Below are positions 1 through 5,877 of a stretch of 8,159 nucleotides of DNA, one piece after another. The notes beneath the pieces are model-generated. The model was given only the letters and a program-made list of their open reading frames with translations, made no database searches and had not been told where the DNA came from. Made by a program: the position numbers and the translations under genes. The stretch comes from Armatimonadota bacterium. GTDB lineage: Bacteria > Armatimonadota > Zipacnadia > Zipacnadales > UBA11051. How positions within the stretch are numbered: the stretch's first letter is position 1; every line of letters begins with the position of its first letter. Location: NCBI GenBank assembly GCA_030612305.1, contig JAUWOG010000084.1:1-8159 (forward strand), in the 5' to 3' direction.

Positions 1-1034
1 GACATCGCCCGCCCGTATATCGCATTCGAGCCGGGACGCCGCCAATCATTTGTGTCCCCCGACCACATGGCCACGGTGTAGCCCATCGAGTTGACCACTC
101 TCCGCACTCGCGAGTTCTGCGCACCGTATGGCGGCCGGAAGTAGTGGGCCCGGCCCTCCATCACCGGCTCTACCACCGCCTCCCACCGCTTGATCTCTCT
201 CCGCATCGCCGCCTCCGACAGCTTCGTGAAGTCCGGGTGCGACCAGCTATGACACCCGAGCTCATGCCCACCGGCGACTGTCTGATGCAGCACCTCCGGG
301 TATTTCCGGGACCACCCGCCGAGCACGAAGAAAGTCGCGTGCGCGTTGTGCTTCGCCAGAACCTCCAGTATCTTCGGTGTGTACTTCGTGTTCGGGCCGT
401 CATCGAAGGTCAGCGCCAGCCGCTTCCGCCTGCCCGGTACACCTCCATGCACCGGCGACAGGCCAGCCAGGTGGATGCCGGCTATCTTCCCGCTGACCTT
501 GCCGCGCCACACATACTTGATGCCGCCGACCCCACTCGCTCTCAGCCAGGGAAGCCGTTTGACGCCCTTACCTGTCGCGACCTCCAGAGTGATGAAGCTC
601 GCTACCTGCCGCACAGGTTCACTCCGGTTGCCCCCCGCATTTATCTCGACGACATCCCCCGGCCCGACCAGTGTATCGGCGGACACAGCCACATTGTTGA
701 TGACAAAGACGGGCGGCCTTCCCGCACCTCGCTTCAGCACCGCTCCCGTGACATCCACGAGATCCCCCTGCACCTGGGAAACGCCTAATCGCGAGGCGCA
801 ATCGGCTACAGTCAGCGCCTTCAGCATCGGCATCGCCCGCCCATTGACCGTCGCCTGCCGCAACGCCGCGACAACAGCCAGGACCAGGCTCACCGCCGCC
901 ACTGCACAGAGCACCCGTGCCGCTGCTTTGCGGCGGGCATCCTGCGTGCTCGAGTAGCGGCGCTCTTGTCTATCGGCGCCCTCCCGAACGCTCCTTGCTG
1001 TGTCGGTGCCGGTGTCTGTCATGACATTGCTCAT
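1..1034 (-). CDS. Membrane-anchored polysaccharide deacetylase (NodB/CE4 family), C-terminus cut by window edge
   Basis: Reading the minus strand from ATG at 1034 gives 344 residues, open to the left edge. The first ~36 residues are polar and presumably cytoplasmic. Residues ~37-58 form one transmembrane helix, so the rest should lie outside the membrane. Residues ~68-142 have a small beta-rich pattern (VTGAVLKRGAG, VINNVAVSADTLVGPGDVVEI) resembling ThiS/MoaD or ubiquitin-like beta-grasp domains; this is inference. From ~205 a NodB domain follows: TFDDGP with D211/D212, HSWSHP with metal ligands H262/H266, RPPYG at 300-304, and DTNDW at 327-331. The last NodB motif (LxH) would lie beyond the edge. 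The family removes N- or O-acetyl groups from chitin-like, peptidoglycan or exopolysaccharide chains; the substrate here is unknown. Start choice is uncertain: in-frame ATGs lie at 1079, 1049, 1034 and 1022 and none has a clear ribosome binding site. I chose 1034 because it overlaps the stop of a small upstream ORF as ATGA. Family call is firm; the start is not. Confidence 0.93.
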   Translation of the reverse strand, partial: MSNVMTDTGTDTARSVREGADRQERRYSSTQDARRKAAARVLCAVAAVSLVLAVVAALRQATVNGRAMPMLKALTVADCASRLGVSQVQGDLVDVTGAVLKRGAGRPPVFVINNVAVSADTLVGPGDVVEINAGGNRSEPVRQVASFITLEVATGKGVKRLPWLRASGVGGIKYVWRGKVSGKIAGIHLAGLSPVHGGVPGRRKRLALTFDDGPNTKYTPKILEVLAKHNAHATFFVLGGWSRKYPEVLHQTVAGGHELGCHSWSHPDFTKLSEAAMRREIKRWEAVVEPVMEGRAHYFRPPYGAQNSRVRRVVNSMGYTVAMWSGDTNDWRRPGSNAIYGRAM

Positions 1035-1174
1035 ATCACGGGCGGCCATATCGCCGCTGGGTATATCGCCGCCAGCCATATCACGGGCAGGCAAAGGAAA
1101 ACCCCCGGCCGCTCGCGACAGGGGGTGGTAATCGCTTGGATACTCAGACTGCCTGGCGTTGCAGTCGTCCTCAC
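1031..1174 (-). CDS. Possible 47-aa small ORF or leader peptide before the deacetylase
   Basis: A GTG codon at 1174-1172 is preceded by a perfect GGAGG (1182-1186) at 7-nt spacing, 22 nt after the stop of the copper-amine-oxidase-N gene. The frame runs 47 codons to a TGA at 1033-1031 that overlaps the ATG at 1034 of the deacetylase (ATGA). The N-terminal half is polar and Thr-rich (RTTATPGSLSIQAITTP). The C-terminal ~23 residues are strongly hydrophobic (GVFLCLPVIWLAAIYPAAIW), which would suit a single membrane segment, but part of that is simply the 15-bp repeat read in this frame. It also contains the terminator-like hairpin at 1101-1126. It could be a real small membrane protein, a translated leader for attenuation or translational coupling, or a chance ORF. 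The strong ribosome binding site and overlapping stop/start are the only support; I recognise no homologue. Confidence 0.35.
   Translation of the reverse strand: MRTTATPGSLSIQAITTPCRERPGVFLCLPVIWLAAIYPAAIWPPVI
1032..1091 (-). repeat. Four tandem 15-bp units across the deacetylase start region
   Basis: On the plus strand the four consecutive units are catatcacgggcggc (1032-1046), catatcgccgctggg (1047-1061), tatatcgccgccagc (1062-1076) and catatcacgggcagg (1077-1091). All share the core (c/t)atatc(a/g)c. The period is 15 bp, so the reading frame is kept: in the deacetylase frame they spell five-residue units PARDM, AGGDI, PSGDM, AARDM. Three of the four units contain an in-frame ATG, so the repeat duplicates the potential start codon. 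In the small-ORF frame the same bases give hydrophobic units (PVIWL, AAIYP, AAIWP). Such arrays usually arise by slippage and may vary between strains. Confidence 0.85.
1093..1126 (-). terminator. Rho-independent terminator-like hairpin
   Basis: On the minus strand ACCCCC (1126-1121) pairs with GGGGGT (1106-1101). An inner GTC/GGC pairing can form in the 14-nt loop. The run TTTTCCTTT follows at once. It sits ~70 nt after the stop of the copper-amine-oxidase-N gene and just before the deacetylase frame. It could therefore end the upstream transcript, attenuate read-through, or be a chance structure inside the small ORF. The stem is short and the U-tract is interrupted by CC. Confidence 0.45.
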
Positions 1175-1181
1175 ACAGTCA

Positions 1182-1186
1182 CCTCC
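1182..1186 (-). promoter_or_regulatory. Strong Shine-Dalgarno (GGAGG) ahead of a GTG start
   Basis: The minus strand reads GGAGG, then 7 nt, then GTG. It is the clearest ribosome binding site in this junction, yet it serves the 47-codon frame and not the deacetylase frame, whose first in-frame codon after a stop (TGA at 1181-1179) is a CTG. This is the main argument that the small ORF is translated. Confidence 0.5.
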
Positions 1187-1195
1187 GCGCCCCTC

Positions 1196-2026
1196 TCAGG
1201 GCGAGAAGCTGACAAGCGCACGGTTCTGCAAATCGTTCCAGTCAACATGCACGCCGAACAGGTCGCACATCGGCCGGACCGGCACGTACGTCCGGCTCTC
1301 CTTACGGATCGCCGGGCGTCCGAGGCTCTGCTTATTCCCGTCAACGTAGATGCGCGAGCTACCGGGGATAATCCTCACCACCATATTGTTCCGGTGGACC
1401 TCGATGTAGTTCCGGCTCGGTCCCCAGACGATGCCGCCCCCGATATGCCGCATCAGATCCGTCAGAGTGATATAGACTCTGCCCCGGCGCAAGAAGCCGT
1501 GCTTCTCCAGGTCCGCCTCGCGAGCGTTGAACCACACGATCTCGCGCAGAATGATCTTCCGTTGCACCTTGAAGAAAGCCGGGCCCGTCGTCCGACTCTG
1601 CTTGAACAGCGACTGATTCGTCGTGTTGTAGATATGCAGCGGAATCGTCCCCGTGGAAGCCAACAGCATCTGCCCATCGGTGCAGTCAATACGCAACTGA
1701 TGCTTGCCCTCTTCCAGCTTCGTCGTGTCCAGGATATACTCGGGCATGCTCAGATCCGACATGAACTTCGTCTGCCCGTCAATGACAACGCTGCAGATGC
1801 CCTCAGGCATCTCAGCGGATGGCCGGAGCACTAACTCTCCGCGAGCGGCGGCAAAGGAGCCCATCTTCACCACCGGGTACGGCGAATCGATGGTTATACC
1901 CCACTGGCTCCCTGCCGAAACAGTCACCGTGTTTGCACCGGCCACCACGGACAGTGCAATTAGTGCTATAATGGCCGCATACAGCATCAGTCTTCCCATC
2001 AGCCCGAGCACCTCTTCTCGGCTCAT
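1196..2026 (-). CDS. Exported protein with C-terminal copper amine oxidase N-type domain
   Basis: 276 residues from ATG at 2026. Residues ~11-31 are a hydrophobic helix (LMLYAAIIALIALSVVAGA) acting as a signal peptide or membrane anchor. Residues ~40-135 look like an all-beta, Ig-like segment with no motif I can name firmly. Residues ~180-275 match the copper-amine-oxidase-N-like domain: RVYITLTDLMRHIGGGIVW, then YIEV, then RIYVDGNKQSLGRPAI, TYVPVRPMCDLFGVHVDW and a closing beta strand. Despite the name, this domain is not catalytic by itself and is common in surface proteins of Gram-positive-like and Armatimonadota-type bacteria, where it probably mediates binding. A TTG at 2050 is in frame and would add 8 residues. 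I prefer 2026 because the promoter at 2062-2091 puts the predicted transcript start only a few bases from that TTG, and GGCGG lies just before the ATG. The deacetylase lies downstream on the same strand, so a shared envelope role is plausible. Confidence 0.85.
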   Translation of the reverse strand: MSREEVLGLMGRLMLYAAIIALIALSVVAGANTVTVSAGSQWGITIDSPYPVVKMGSFAAARGELVLRPSAEMPEGICSVVIDGQTKFMSDLSMPEYILDTTKLEEGKHQLRIDCTDGQMLLASTGTIPLHIYNTTNQSLFKQSRTTGPAFFKVQRKIILREIVWFNAREADLEKHGFLRRGRVYITLTDLMRHIGGGIVWGPSRNYIEVHRNNMVVRIIPGSSRIYVDGNKQSLGRPAIRKESRTYVPVRPMCDLFGVHVDWNDLQNRALVSFSP

Positions 2027-2197
2027 ACGCCCGCCGTGAACTATCTGCAACTATCCCATAGACTATAGCACAGGCTTTTCGGCCAAGTCAACGAAACCGC
2101 ACGCCTTGCCCGCCCCAACGCCACATCAGTCCGTGCAGAATCAATCCCACGGCGCAGACGCCCTTCGTGCCAAAATGAAGACATCCTCAACCATACA
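2027..2197. other. Divergent intergenic region
   Basis: 171 bp between the copper-amine-oxidase-N gene and the rhomboid gene. It holds the promoter at 2062-2091 facing left. Facing right I see no clear -35/-10 pair and no Shine-Dalgarno before the rhomboid ATG. The only notable feature on that side is an 8-codon frame (2175-2201) whose TGA overlaps the rhomboid ATG. Confidence 0.6.
2062..2091 (-). promoter_or_regulatory. Sigma70-like promoter for the copper-amine-oxidase-N gene
   Basis: On the minus strand TTGACT (2091-2086) is separated by 18 nt from TATAGT (2067-2062), giving near-consensus -35 and -10 boxes. The expected transcript start is near 2055, leaving a ~30-nt leader before the ATG at 2026. 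It lies in the 171-bp gap between this gene and the divergent rhomboid gene. I see no comparable promoter for the rhomboid direction. Confidence 0.65.
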
Positions 2198-2890
2198 ATG
2201 ATCCCACTCCGCGATAGTCTCAGGTCCCGCTCAACACCGTATGTCAATATCGGCATCATCGCCACATGCGTCATCGTCTTCGCTCTCCAGTTGGGCAGCA
2301 AAGACCAGTTGCTCAGTTGGGCGTTCGTCCCGGCCTACCTCATCAGCCTGGAGGCCTGGCAGACCTACGGCGTCGTCCCCATCCTCCTTTCCGGCTTCAC
2401 CTCCATGTTCATGCACGGCGGCTTCCTCCACCTCGCCTTCAACATGCTCTTCCTCTGGGTATTCGGGGACAATGTCGAGGACCGCATGGGACACGGCCGC
2501 TACCTCGTTTTCTATTTGCTCTGTGGCGTACTGGCAACGCTGCTCCACACCCTCGTCAGTCTCTTCGCCAACACGCCGATGATCGGTGCCAGTGGCGCCA
2601 TCGCGGGTGTGATGGGCGCCTATATTATCATGTTCAGACATGCGACAGTCCGCGCCTTGGTGCCCATCTTCATCATCTTCACCATCGTGGACCTCCCCGC
2701 AGTCCTCTTCATCGGAATATGGTTCGTCTTCCAACTGCTCTCTGCGGTTGGCTCGATCGGGATCCAGAGCGGCATTGCTTTCTGGGCTCATGTCGGCGGC
2801 TTCCTGGGCGGCTACTTCTTCTGTAAGGCCTTTGTCGGCAAGCCGCGCCGCCCTCGGCCCCCGAGAGTAGTTGACCTCCGCATAAACTAA
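2198..2890 (+). CDS. Rhomboid family intramembrane serine protease
   Basis: 230 residues with about six transmembrane helices. The N-terminus MIPLRDSLRSRSTPYVNIG is the usual opening of this bacterial subgroup (MIPLRD...PxVN), which supports the ATG at 2198 although no Shine-Dalgarno precedes it. FMHGGFLHLAFNMLFLWVFG at residues 71-90 holds the conserved His and Asn (H78, N82) of the oxyanion region. GASGAIAG at 130-137 holds the nucleophile S132, and AHVGGFLGG at 197-205 holds the catalytic H198. The 66-residue Ser-His spacing and full length indicate an intact, active enzyme. It cleaves transmembrane substrates within the bilayer; its substrate cannot be inferred from context. The C-terminus is a short basic, Pro-rich cytoplasmic tail. 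It is transcribed alone, divergent from the gene on its left and convergent with the TPR gene on its right, 70 bp away. Confidence 0.95.
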   Translation: MIPLRDSLRSRSTPYVNIGIIATCVIVFALQLGSKDQLLSWAFVPAYLISLEAWQTYGVVPILLSGFTSMFMHGGFLHLAFNMLFLWVFGDNVEDRMGHGRYLVFYLLCGVLATLLHTLVSLFANTPMIGASGAIAGVMGAYIIMFRHATVRALVPIFIIFTIVDLPAVLFIGIWFVFQLLSAVGSIGIQSGIAFWAHVGGFLGGYFFCKAFVGKPRRPRPPRVVDLRIN

Positions 2891-2960
2891 CCCGGACAAT
2901 CCATCAAACGCGCGGCTATCCACGCCGAGTCGCCTTTTACCGTCGCCTTTCATCCCCCCT

Positions 2961-3353
2961 TCACCCATCCTCCTCTGGCCGCCCCAATTCCTCCCATATC
3001 TCCGCCCGCGTCATCCGGTACATCGAATTATCCGGATACTGCGCGACCGCGAGACCATAATTCTCCGCAGCCTTCTCCAGGTTCCCCAGCACGCGCCAGG
3101 CATTGCCACGCAGCGCATACACATTCTGCAGCCCGGGCGCGAGTTCATCGGCCCTATCGAAATCGTCTATCGCTTGCCGGTAACTCTCCTTGCGCATGAA
3201 GCCGACACCGCGCGCGAGATACGCCTCGGCGAAATCCGGGTCGCGCAGAATCGCCAGACCCAGACTGCCGATCGCCGCATCAAGCTGGTTCATGCCCATC
3301 TGATCCACGCCGAGTTGATACGCCTCCCGCGCCGCATCCTTGTCCATCGTCAT
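2961..3353 (-). CDS. Small tetratricopeptide repeat (TPR) protein
   Basis: 130 residues made almost entirely of TPR helices: units at about residues 8-41, 42-75 and 76-109, with a final half unit at 110-125. Canonical positions are visible (AYLARGVGF...YRQAIDDFDRADELAPG; YALRGNAWRVLGNLEKAAENYGLAVAQYPDN). There is no signal peptide or other domain, so it is probably a cytoplasmic protein-binding adaptor. The ATG at 3353 overlaps the stop of the acetyltransferase gene as ATGA, implying translational coupling. A second ATG at 3347 sits 7 nt after GGAAG and is an equally good start, two residues shorter. An open frame continues upstream of 3353, but it only shadows the acetyltransferase. The partner protein is unknown. 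Confidence 0.85.
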   Translation of the reverse strand: MTMDKDAAREAYQLGVDQMGMNQLDAAIGSLGLAILRDPDFAEAYLARGVGFMRKESYRQAIDDFDRADELAPGLQNVYALRGNAWRVLGNLEKAAENYGLAVAQYPDNSMYRMTRAEIWEELGRPEEDG

Positions 3354-4129
3354 TCTTCCGCTTTCTCTCTCTTGATCCCCGTCGGGCACTGCGGGCACAG
3401 CGTCTGCGCGAGTGTAAACGCACCGCCGACGACATCTGCCGCCCGCATCAAGTGAATGTCGGCATCTCCGATCTTCCCGTCCTCGATCTGGTCGCGGCTC
3501 CGCATATAGCCCTCGAGTGCCTCCCATTCAATCAGGCAGGGACCATCGCGCCACAGTCCGCTTGCCACCTCCACGACATGCCCCAGAGCGTCCACGATCT
3601 TCCGCCTCCGACCCCGGGGAGCGAGGCAATGACAATGAGCCATCACCTCGCCGACATGCGCCGCCGTATTCGAGTTCATCTCCGCGCCCAGCAGCAACAC
3701 CCAGCCTCCCCAAATCGCGAGCTTACCCAGGGGCGACTGGTGGCTGAAAGTCCCGGCCTCCAGATGCCCTTCAACGAGTCGGTCGGCCAGGAAGCCGATC
3801 GCCGCATACGGGTGTGTCGGGTCCGTGCTGCGACGCGCTTCCGGACGCTTCCGCAGCGCCTCCGTCACTGCGCCATTGGTCGAGGGCGTCGTCCTGATGT
3901 CATAGATTCTCGCGTGCCCGTGGTTGAAGGTCGGCACCATCACTGTGCCTTCCGGCCCGACCGTCTCAAGCAGCGCATCCACAACAGTATCGGCTCCTCC
4001 CTCGACATGGCCGAAGGCGGAAAGCGAGCTGTGCACGTGTACGAGACAGCCCTTCCTGACTCCCATCTCAGCCAGCCCGCTCACGATGTCTTCTTTCCTC
4101 ACCAGCGTCCTTCCCGTCGCATCGCGCAT
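3350..4129 (-). CDS. AAC(3)/YokD-family N-acetyltransferase
   Basis: 259 residues, about the usual length of the aminoglycoside 3-N-acetyltransferase superfamily. Visible family motifs in order: VHSSLSAFG at 32-40; GGADTVVDALLETVGPEGTVMVPTFN at 44-69; NGAVTEALRKRPEARRS at 85-101; DPTHPYAAIG at 103-112 with the conserved His (H106); SPLGKLA at 132-138; and T155..H158..E161. These positions form the acetyl-CoA and catalytic region in the family. The C-terminus has a CPQCP pair (245-249). Chromosomal members such as YokD/FrbF-like proteins use acetyl-CoA on varied amines, so aminoglycoside resistance should not be assumed; the substrate is unknown. The ATG at 4129 follows GGTGGTGA at close spacing. 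The gene overlaps the TPR gene by 4 bp and diverges from the M14-like gene. A dyad at 4146-4161 lies in its leader. Confidence 0.9.
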   Translation of the reverse strand: MRDATGRTLVRKEDIVSGLAEMGVRKGCLVHVHSSLSAFGHVEGGADTVVDALLETVGPEGTVMVPTFNHGHARIYDIRTTPSTNGAVTEALRKRPEARRSTDPTHPYAAIGFLADRLVEGHLEAGTFSHQSPLGKLAIWGGWVLLLGAEMNSNTAAHVGEVMAHCHCLAPRGRRRKIVDALGHVVEVASGLWRDGPCLIEWEALEGYMRSRDQIEDGKIGDADIHLMRAADVVGGAFTLAQTLCPQCPTGIKREKAEE

Positions 4130-4145
4130 CGCGTCACCACCATCT

Positions 4146-4161
4146 GCAGGAATAATCCTGC
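4146..4161. promoter_or_regulatory. 6-4-6 dyad GCAGGA-ATAA-TCCTGC, possible operator or leader hairpin
   Basis: A perfect 6-bp inverted repeat around a 4-base AT loop, 16 bp before the acetyltransferase ATG and inside the divergent region facing the M14-like gene. The position suits an operator for a dimeric repressor or a small hairpin in the mRNA leader near the ribosome binding site. I see no regulator gene nearby and no second copy, so function is unproven. Confidence 0.3.
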
Positions 4162-4334
4162 CCCTTGTTTCTCAGCCCACCCATTCCTGACCTGCACGCC
4201 CCGCCCACATCCGGACCCATCTCTGACTCGGCTCGCGAATAATGCTCCTCGGGAGGTACACAACAGCCGACAGCGAATCCTATCCCAACGCACTGACGGC
4301 TTTACATATCCAGCCCCTGGAGGCAGCCGAAGCC

Positions 4335-5312
4335 ATGGACAGATGGATATCCCGTCCGGACGACGTTGACGCCCTCATCGCGCAGTGGTCAGAGCAGTTC
4401 CCGCGCTACTTCAAGGCCGAGGCAAAGACCCAGTACAGCGGGCGTCCCGTCTGGGCACTCACTGTCACGGACCATGTTCAGGACGCCGACGAGAGGCCCG
4501 CGGCGATCTTTTTCAAGCCGCACGCACACGAGCCGGCTCCCATCGCCGCCCAGATGAACTTCATCTCCCAGCTCCTCACCGGCCGGCACCTCGACGGCAC
4601 GCCGACCGGCCTCCCCCGCGAGCAGATACTCGCCGAGACCGTGCTCTGCTTCATGCCCGACGCCAATCCGGCAGGCACCGCCGCCGCACCGGTCGAAGCG
4701 TGGGATGGCACTCAGTACACCAACGAGGAATTCTTCGGCTGGATGTTCGGGGTTGACGCCGAGACCGGCAAGATGTGGAAGCGCGTGGACATCTGGGATG
4801 ACACCATCGAGGACCCGCTTCCCACTCACTACGGCATCGCTTACGAGCAGGTATCCGCACACGAGTACGTCGAGCCGAACCGCCACCATGCCTCCACGCT
4901 GTTCCGGTGGCTGTTTGAGTTGCGTGAGCGGCGCACGTGGGACCGGCTGCTTAGTCTCCACCAGATGGAATTCGTCGGCCAGACGGCCAACGCCCTCGCC
5001 ATCCTCCCCTGCCTCTATGATGAGCAACCGGCGCACCTGCAGGAGGCGGAGAGAGGCTGGGCGGAGCGCATCGTCGCCGCCTGGGCGCAGCTCCCGCATG
5101 GCAACCCGCTCCAGGAGATCAAGCCGCTCGGCTACACCGGCCAACAGCGCCAGTACTTTGTGGACCGCTGGGGCGACATCTACAAAGACAGCGTCATCGT
5201 CACCTCGGAGATTCGCAACAACTCGCTCATCTGCCCGCCGCCCCTCCAGCAGGCCCTCAACGAGAAAGCCATCGAAGCCACCGTTGCTGAACTCATCGCC
5301 CACTGCCGGTGA
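4335..5312 (+). CDS. M14-like zinc carboxypeptidase (cytoplasmic)
   Basis: 325 residues from the ATG at 4335. Family features: GRPVWALTVTD near residues 36-46; zinc motif HxxE as HAHEP (H63, E66); NPAG at 111-114; the run DGTQYTNEEFFGWMFG at ~124-139; a third ligand His in LSLHQMEFVG (H209); and a likely catalytic Glu in VTSEIRNNS (E292). M14 enzymes remove C-terminal residues from peptides or cleave peptidoglycan and other amide substrates. There is no signal peptide, so it acts inside the cell or on a small imported substrate. The usual NPDGxxR substrate-binding Arg is not obvious, suggesting an unusual substrate. An in-frame ATG at 4242 adds 31 residues but lacks a ribosome binding site, and those residues do not look like family sequence. 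The ATG at 4335 follows GGAGG with an 11-nt gap. It is the only gene in its transcript, closed by the hairpin at 5353-5377. Confidence 0.82.
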   Translation: MDRWISRPDDVDALIAQWSEQFPRYFKAEAKTQYSGRPVWALTVTDHVQDADERPAAIFFKPHAHEPAPIAAQMNFISQLLTGRHLDGTPTGLPREQILAETVLCFMPDANPAGTAAAPVEAWDGTQYTNEEFFGWMFGVDAETGKMWKRVDIWDDTIEDPLPTHYGIAYEQVSAHEYVEPNRHHASTLFRWLFELRERRTWDRLLSLHQMEFVGQTANALAILPCLYDEQPAHLQEAERGWAERIVAAWAQLPHGNPLQEIKPLGYTGQQRQYFVDRWGDIYKDSVIVTSEIRNNSLICPPPLQQALNEKAIEATVAELIAHCR

Positions 5313-5352
5313 GCTCCAGCAGCCGACGTTGTCCCACCGCTGCATCATGGTA

Positions 5353-5377
5353 AAGCGCACCTGACCTGGGTGCGCTT
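5353..5377. terminator. Terminator hairpin between convergent genes
   Basis: AAGCGCACC (5353-5361) pairs perfectly with GGTGCGCTT (5369-5377) around a 7-base loop. It lies 40 bp after the M14-like stop and 40 bp after the SRPBCC stop on the other strand, so it probably serves both. Neither side has a long U-tract (GTTG on plus, TTTACC on minus), so termination may be partial or factor-assisted. Confidence 0.6.
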
Positions 5378-5417
5378 GTTGAGCCGACTCTCTCACGCTG
5401 TCCTTGGCAGGATCGAG

Positions 5418-5858
5418 TCAAGCTTCCGCTTTCGCCTTGATGGCTGCCAGCATCGAGTCGCAGTTCTGCTGCATCTTCTTCAGCAGCAGGCCCTTGATCA
5501 GCTTCCCGATCAGCGGCACGTCGTATTCGTAGTTGACTACCAGCTCGACCTCGGTGCCCGCGTCGGTTTCCTTGAAGCTCCATGTGCCGCCGTATTCGCT
5601 GTAGTCCCCCTCGAGTTGCTGGTAGCGGCACGTGTGCTGCTCGTCGTCCCAGAAGTCCTCTTCCGTCCATGTTATCGTCCGCTTGAACTCCTTGATCACA
5701 CCAACCCAGCGGCTCACCTGGCGCTCCGGGGTCTGCTCGAGGATCTCGACCTCTTCCACATCATCCATGAACTCGGGGAACGCCTCGATGTCCCGGCACA
5801 GCGCATAGGCCTCCTCCAGCGGCGCGGAGATCGTGACGGCACTTCGCACACTCGGCAT
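5418..5858 (-). CDS. SRPBCC-fold protein (Coq10/polyketide cyclase-like)
   Basis: 146 residues, one START/Bet v1-type domain. The opening VRSAVTISAPLEEAYALCRD followed by FPEFMDDVEEVEIL is the classic beginning of the Coq10/polyketide cyclase subgroup. Next comes a beta-sheet run (SRWVGVIKEFKRTITWTEE, WSFKETDAGTEVELVVNYEY) and a C-terminal amphipathic helix (KGLLLKKMQQNCDSMLAAIKAKAEA). The fold binds hydrophobic ligands such as lipids or quinones in a central pocket. No catalytic residues are evident, so binding or transfer is as likely as catalysis. The ATG at 5858 follows AAAGGA with 8-nt spacing. It is the last gene of the kinase-DUF951-SRPBCC group, 19 nt after the DUF951 stop. Confidence 0.88.
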   Translation of the reverse strand: MPSVRSAVTISAPLEEAYALCRDIEAFPEFMDDVEEVEILEQTPERQVSRWVGVIKEFKRTITWTEEDFWDDEQHTCRYQQLEGDYSEYGGTWSFKETDAGTEVELVVNYEYDVPLIGKLIKGLLLKKMQQNCDSMLAAIKAKAEA

Positions 5859-5877
5859 TACCAGATTCCTTTCTGCA

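Noticed and set aside
1032..1091. Short repeat array as a possible CRISPR
   Set aside because: The 15-bp units are directly adjacent with no spacers, inside coding sequence.
1136..1834. 232-residue plus-strand ORF opposite the copper-amine-oxidase-N gene
   Set aside because: Shadow of the minus-strand gene, which has a promoter, signal sequence and recognisable domain.
2194..2199. TACAAT, a -10-like hexamer at the rhomboid start
   Set aside because: It overlaps the ATG and has no -35 partner; the conserved MIPLRD N-terminus shows the ATG is translated.
2175..2201. 8-codon upstream ORF whose TGA overlaps the rhomboid ATG
   Set aside because: It has no ribosome binding site and is too short to separate from chance.
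2913..2938. CGGC-7 nt-GCCG hairpin followed by TTTT between the rhomboid and TPR genes
   Set aside because: A 4-bp stem with 7 nt before the T-run is too weak to call a terminator.
2231..2968. 245-residue minus-strand ORF opposite the rhomboid gene
   Set aside because: Its product is a low-complexity Glu/Asp/Ala-rich sequence typical of the antisense of a GC-rich membrane protein; the plus strand encodes a complete rhomboid.
3350..4129. Acquired aminoglycoside resistance gene
   Set aside because: No mobile element, integron site or compositional shift surrounds it, and it is coupled to a TPR gene; a chromosomal YokD-like role is more likely.
3452..4369. 305-residue plus-strand ORF opposite the acetyltransferase
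   Set aside because: Rich in Arg, Pro and His with no recognisable domain; the minus strand has clear AAC(3)-family motifs throughout.
4389..5396. 335-residue minus-strand ORF opposite the M14-like gene
   Set aside because: No domain and biased composition; the plus strand carries zinc and catalytic motifs.
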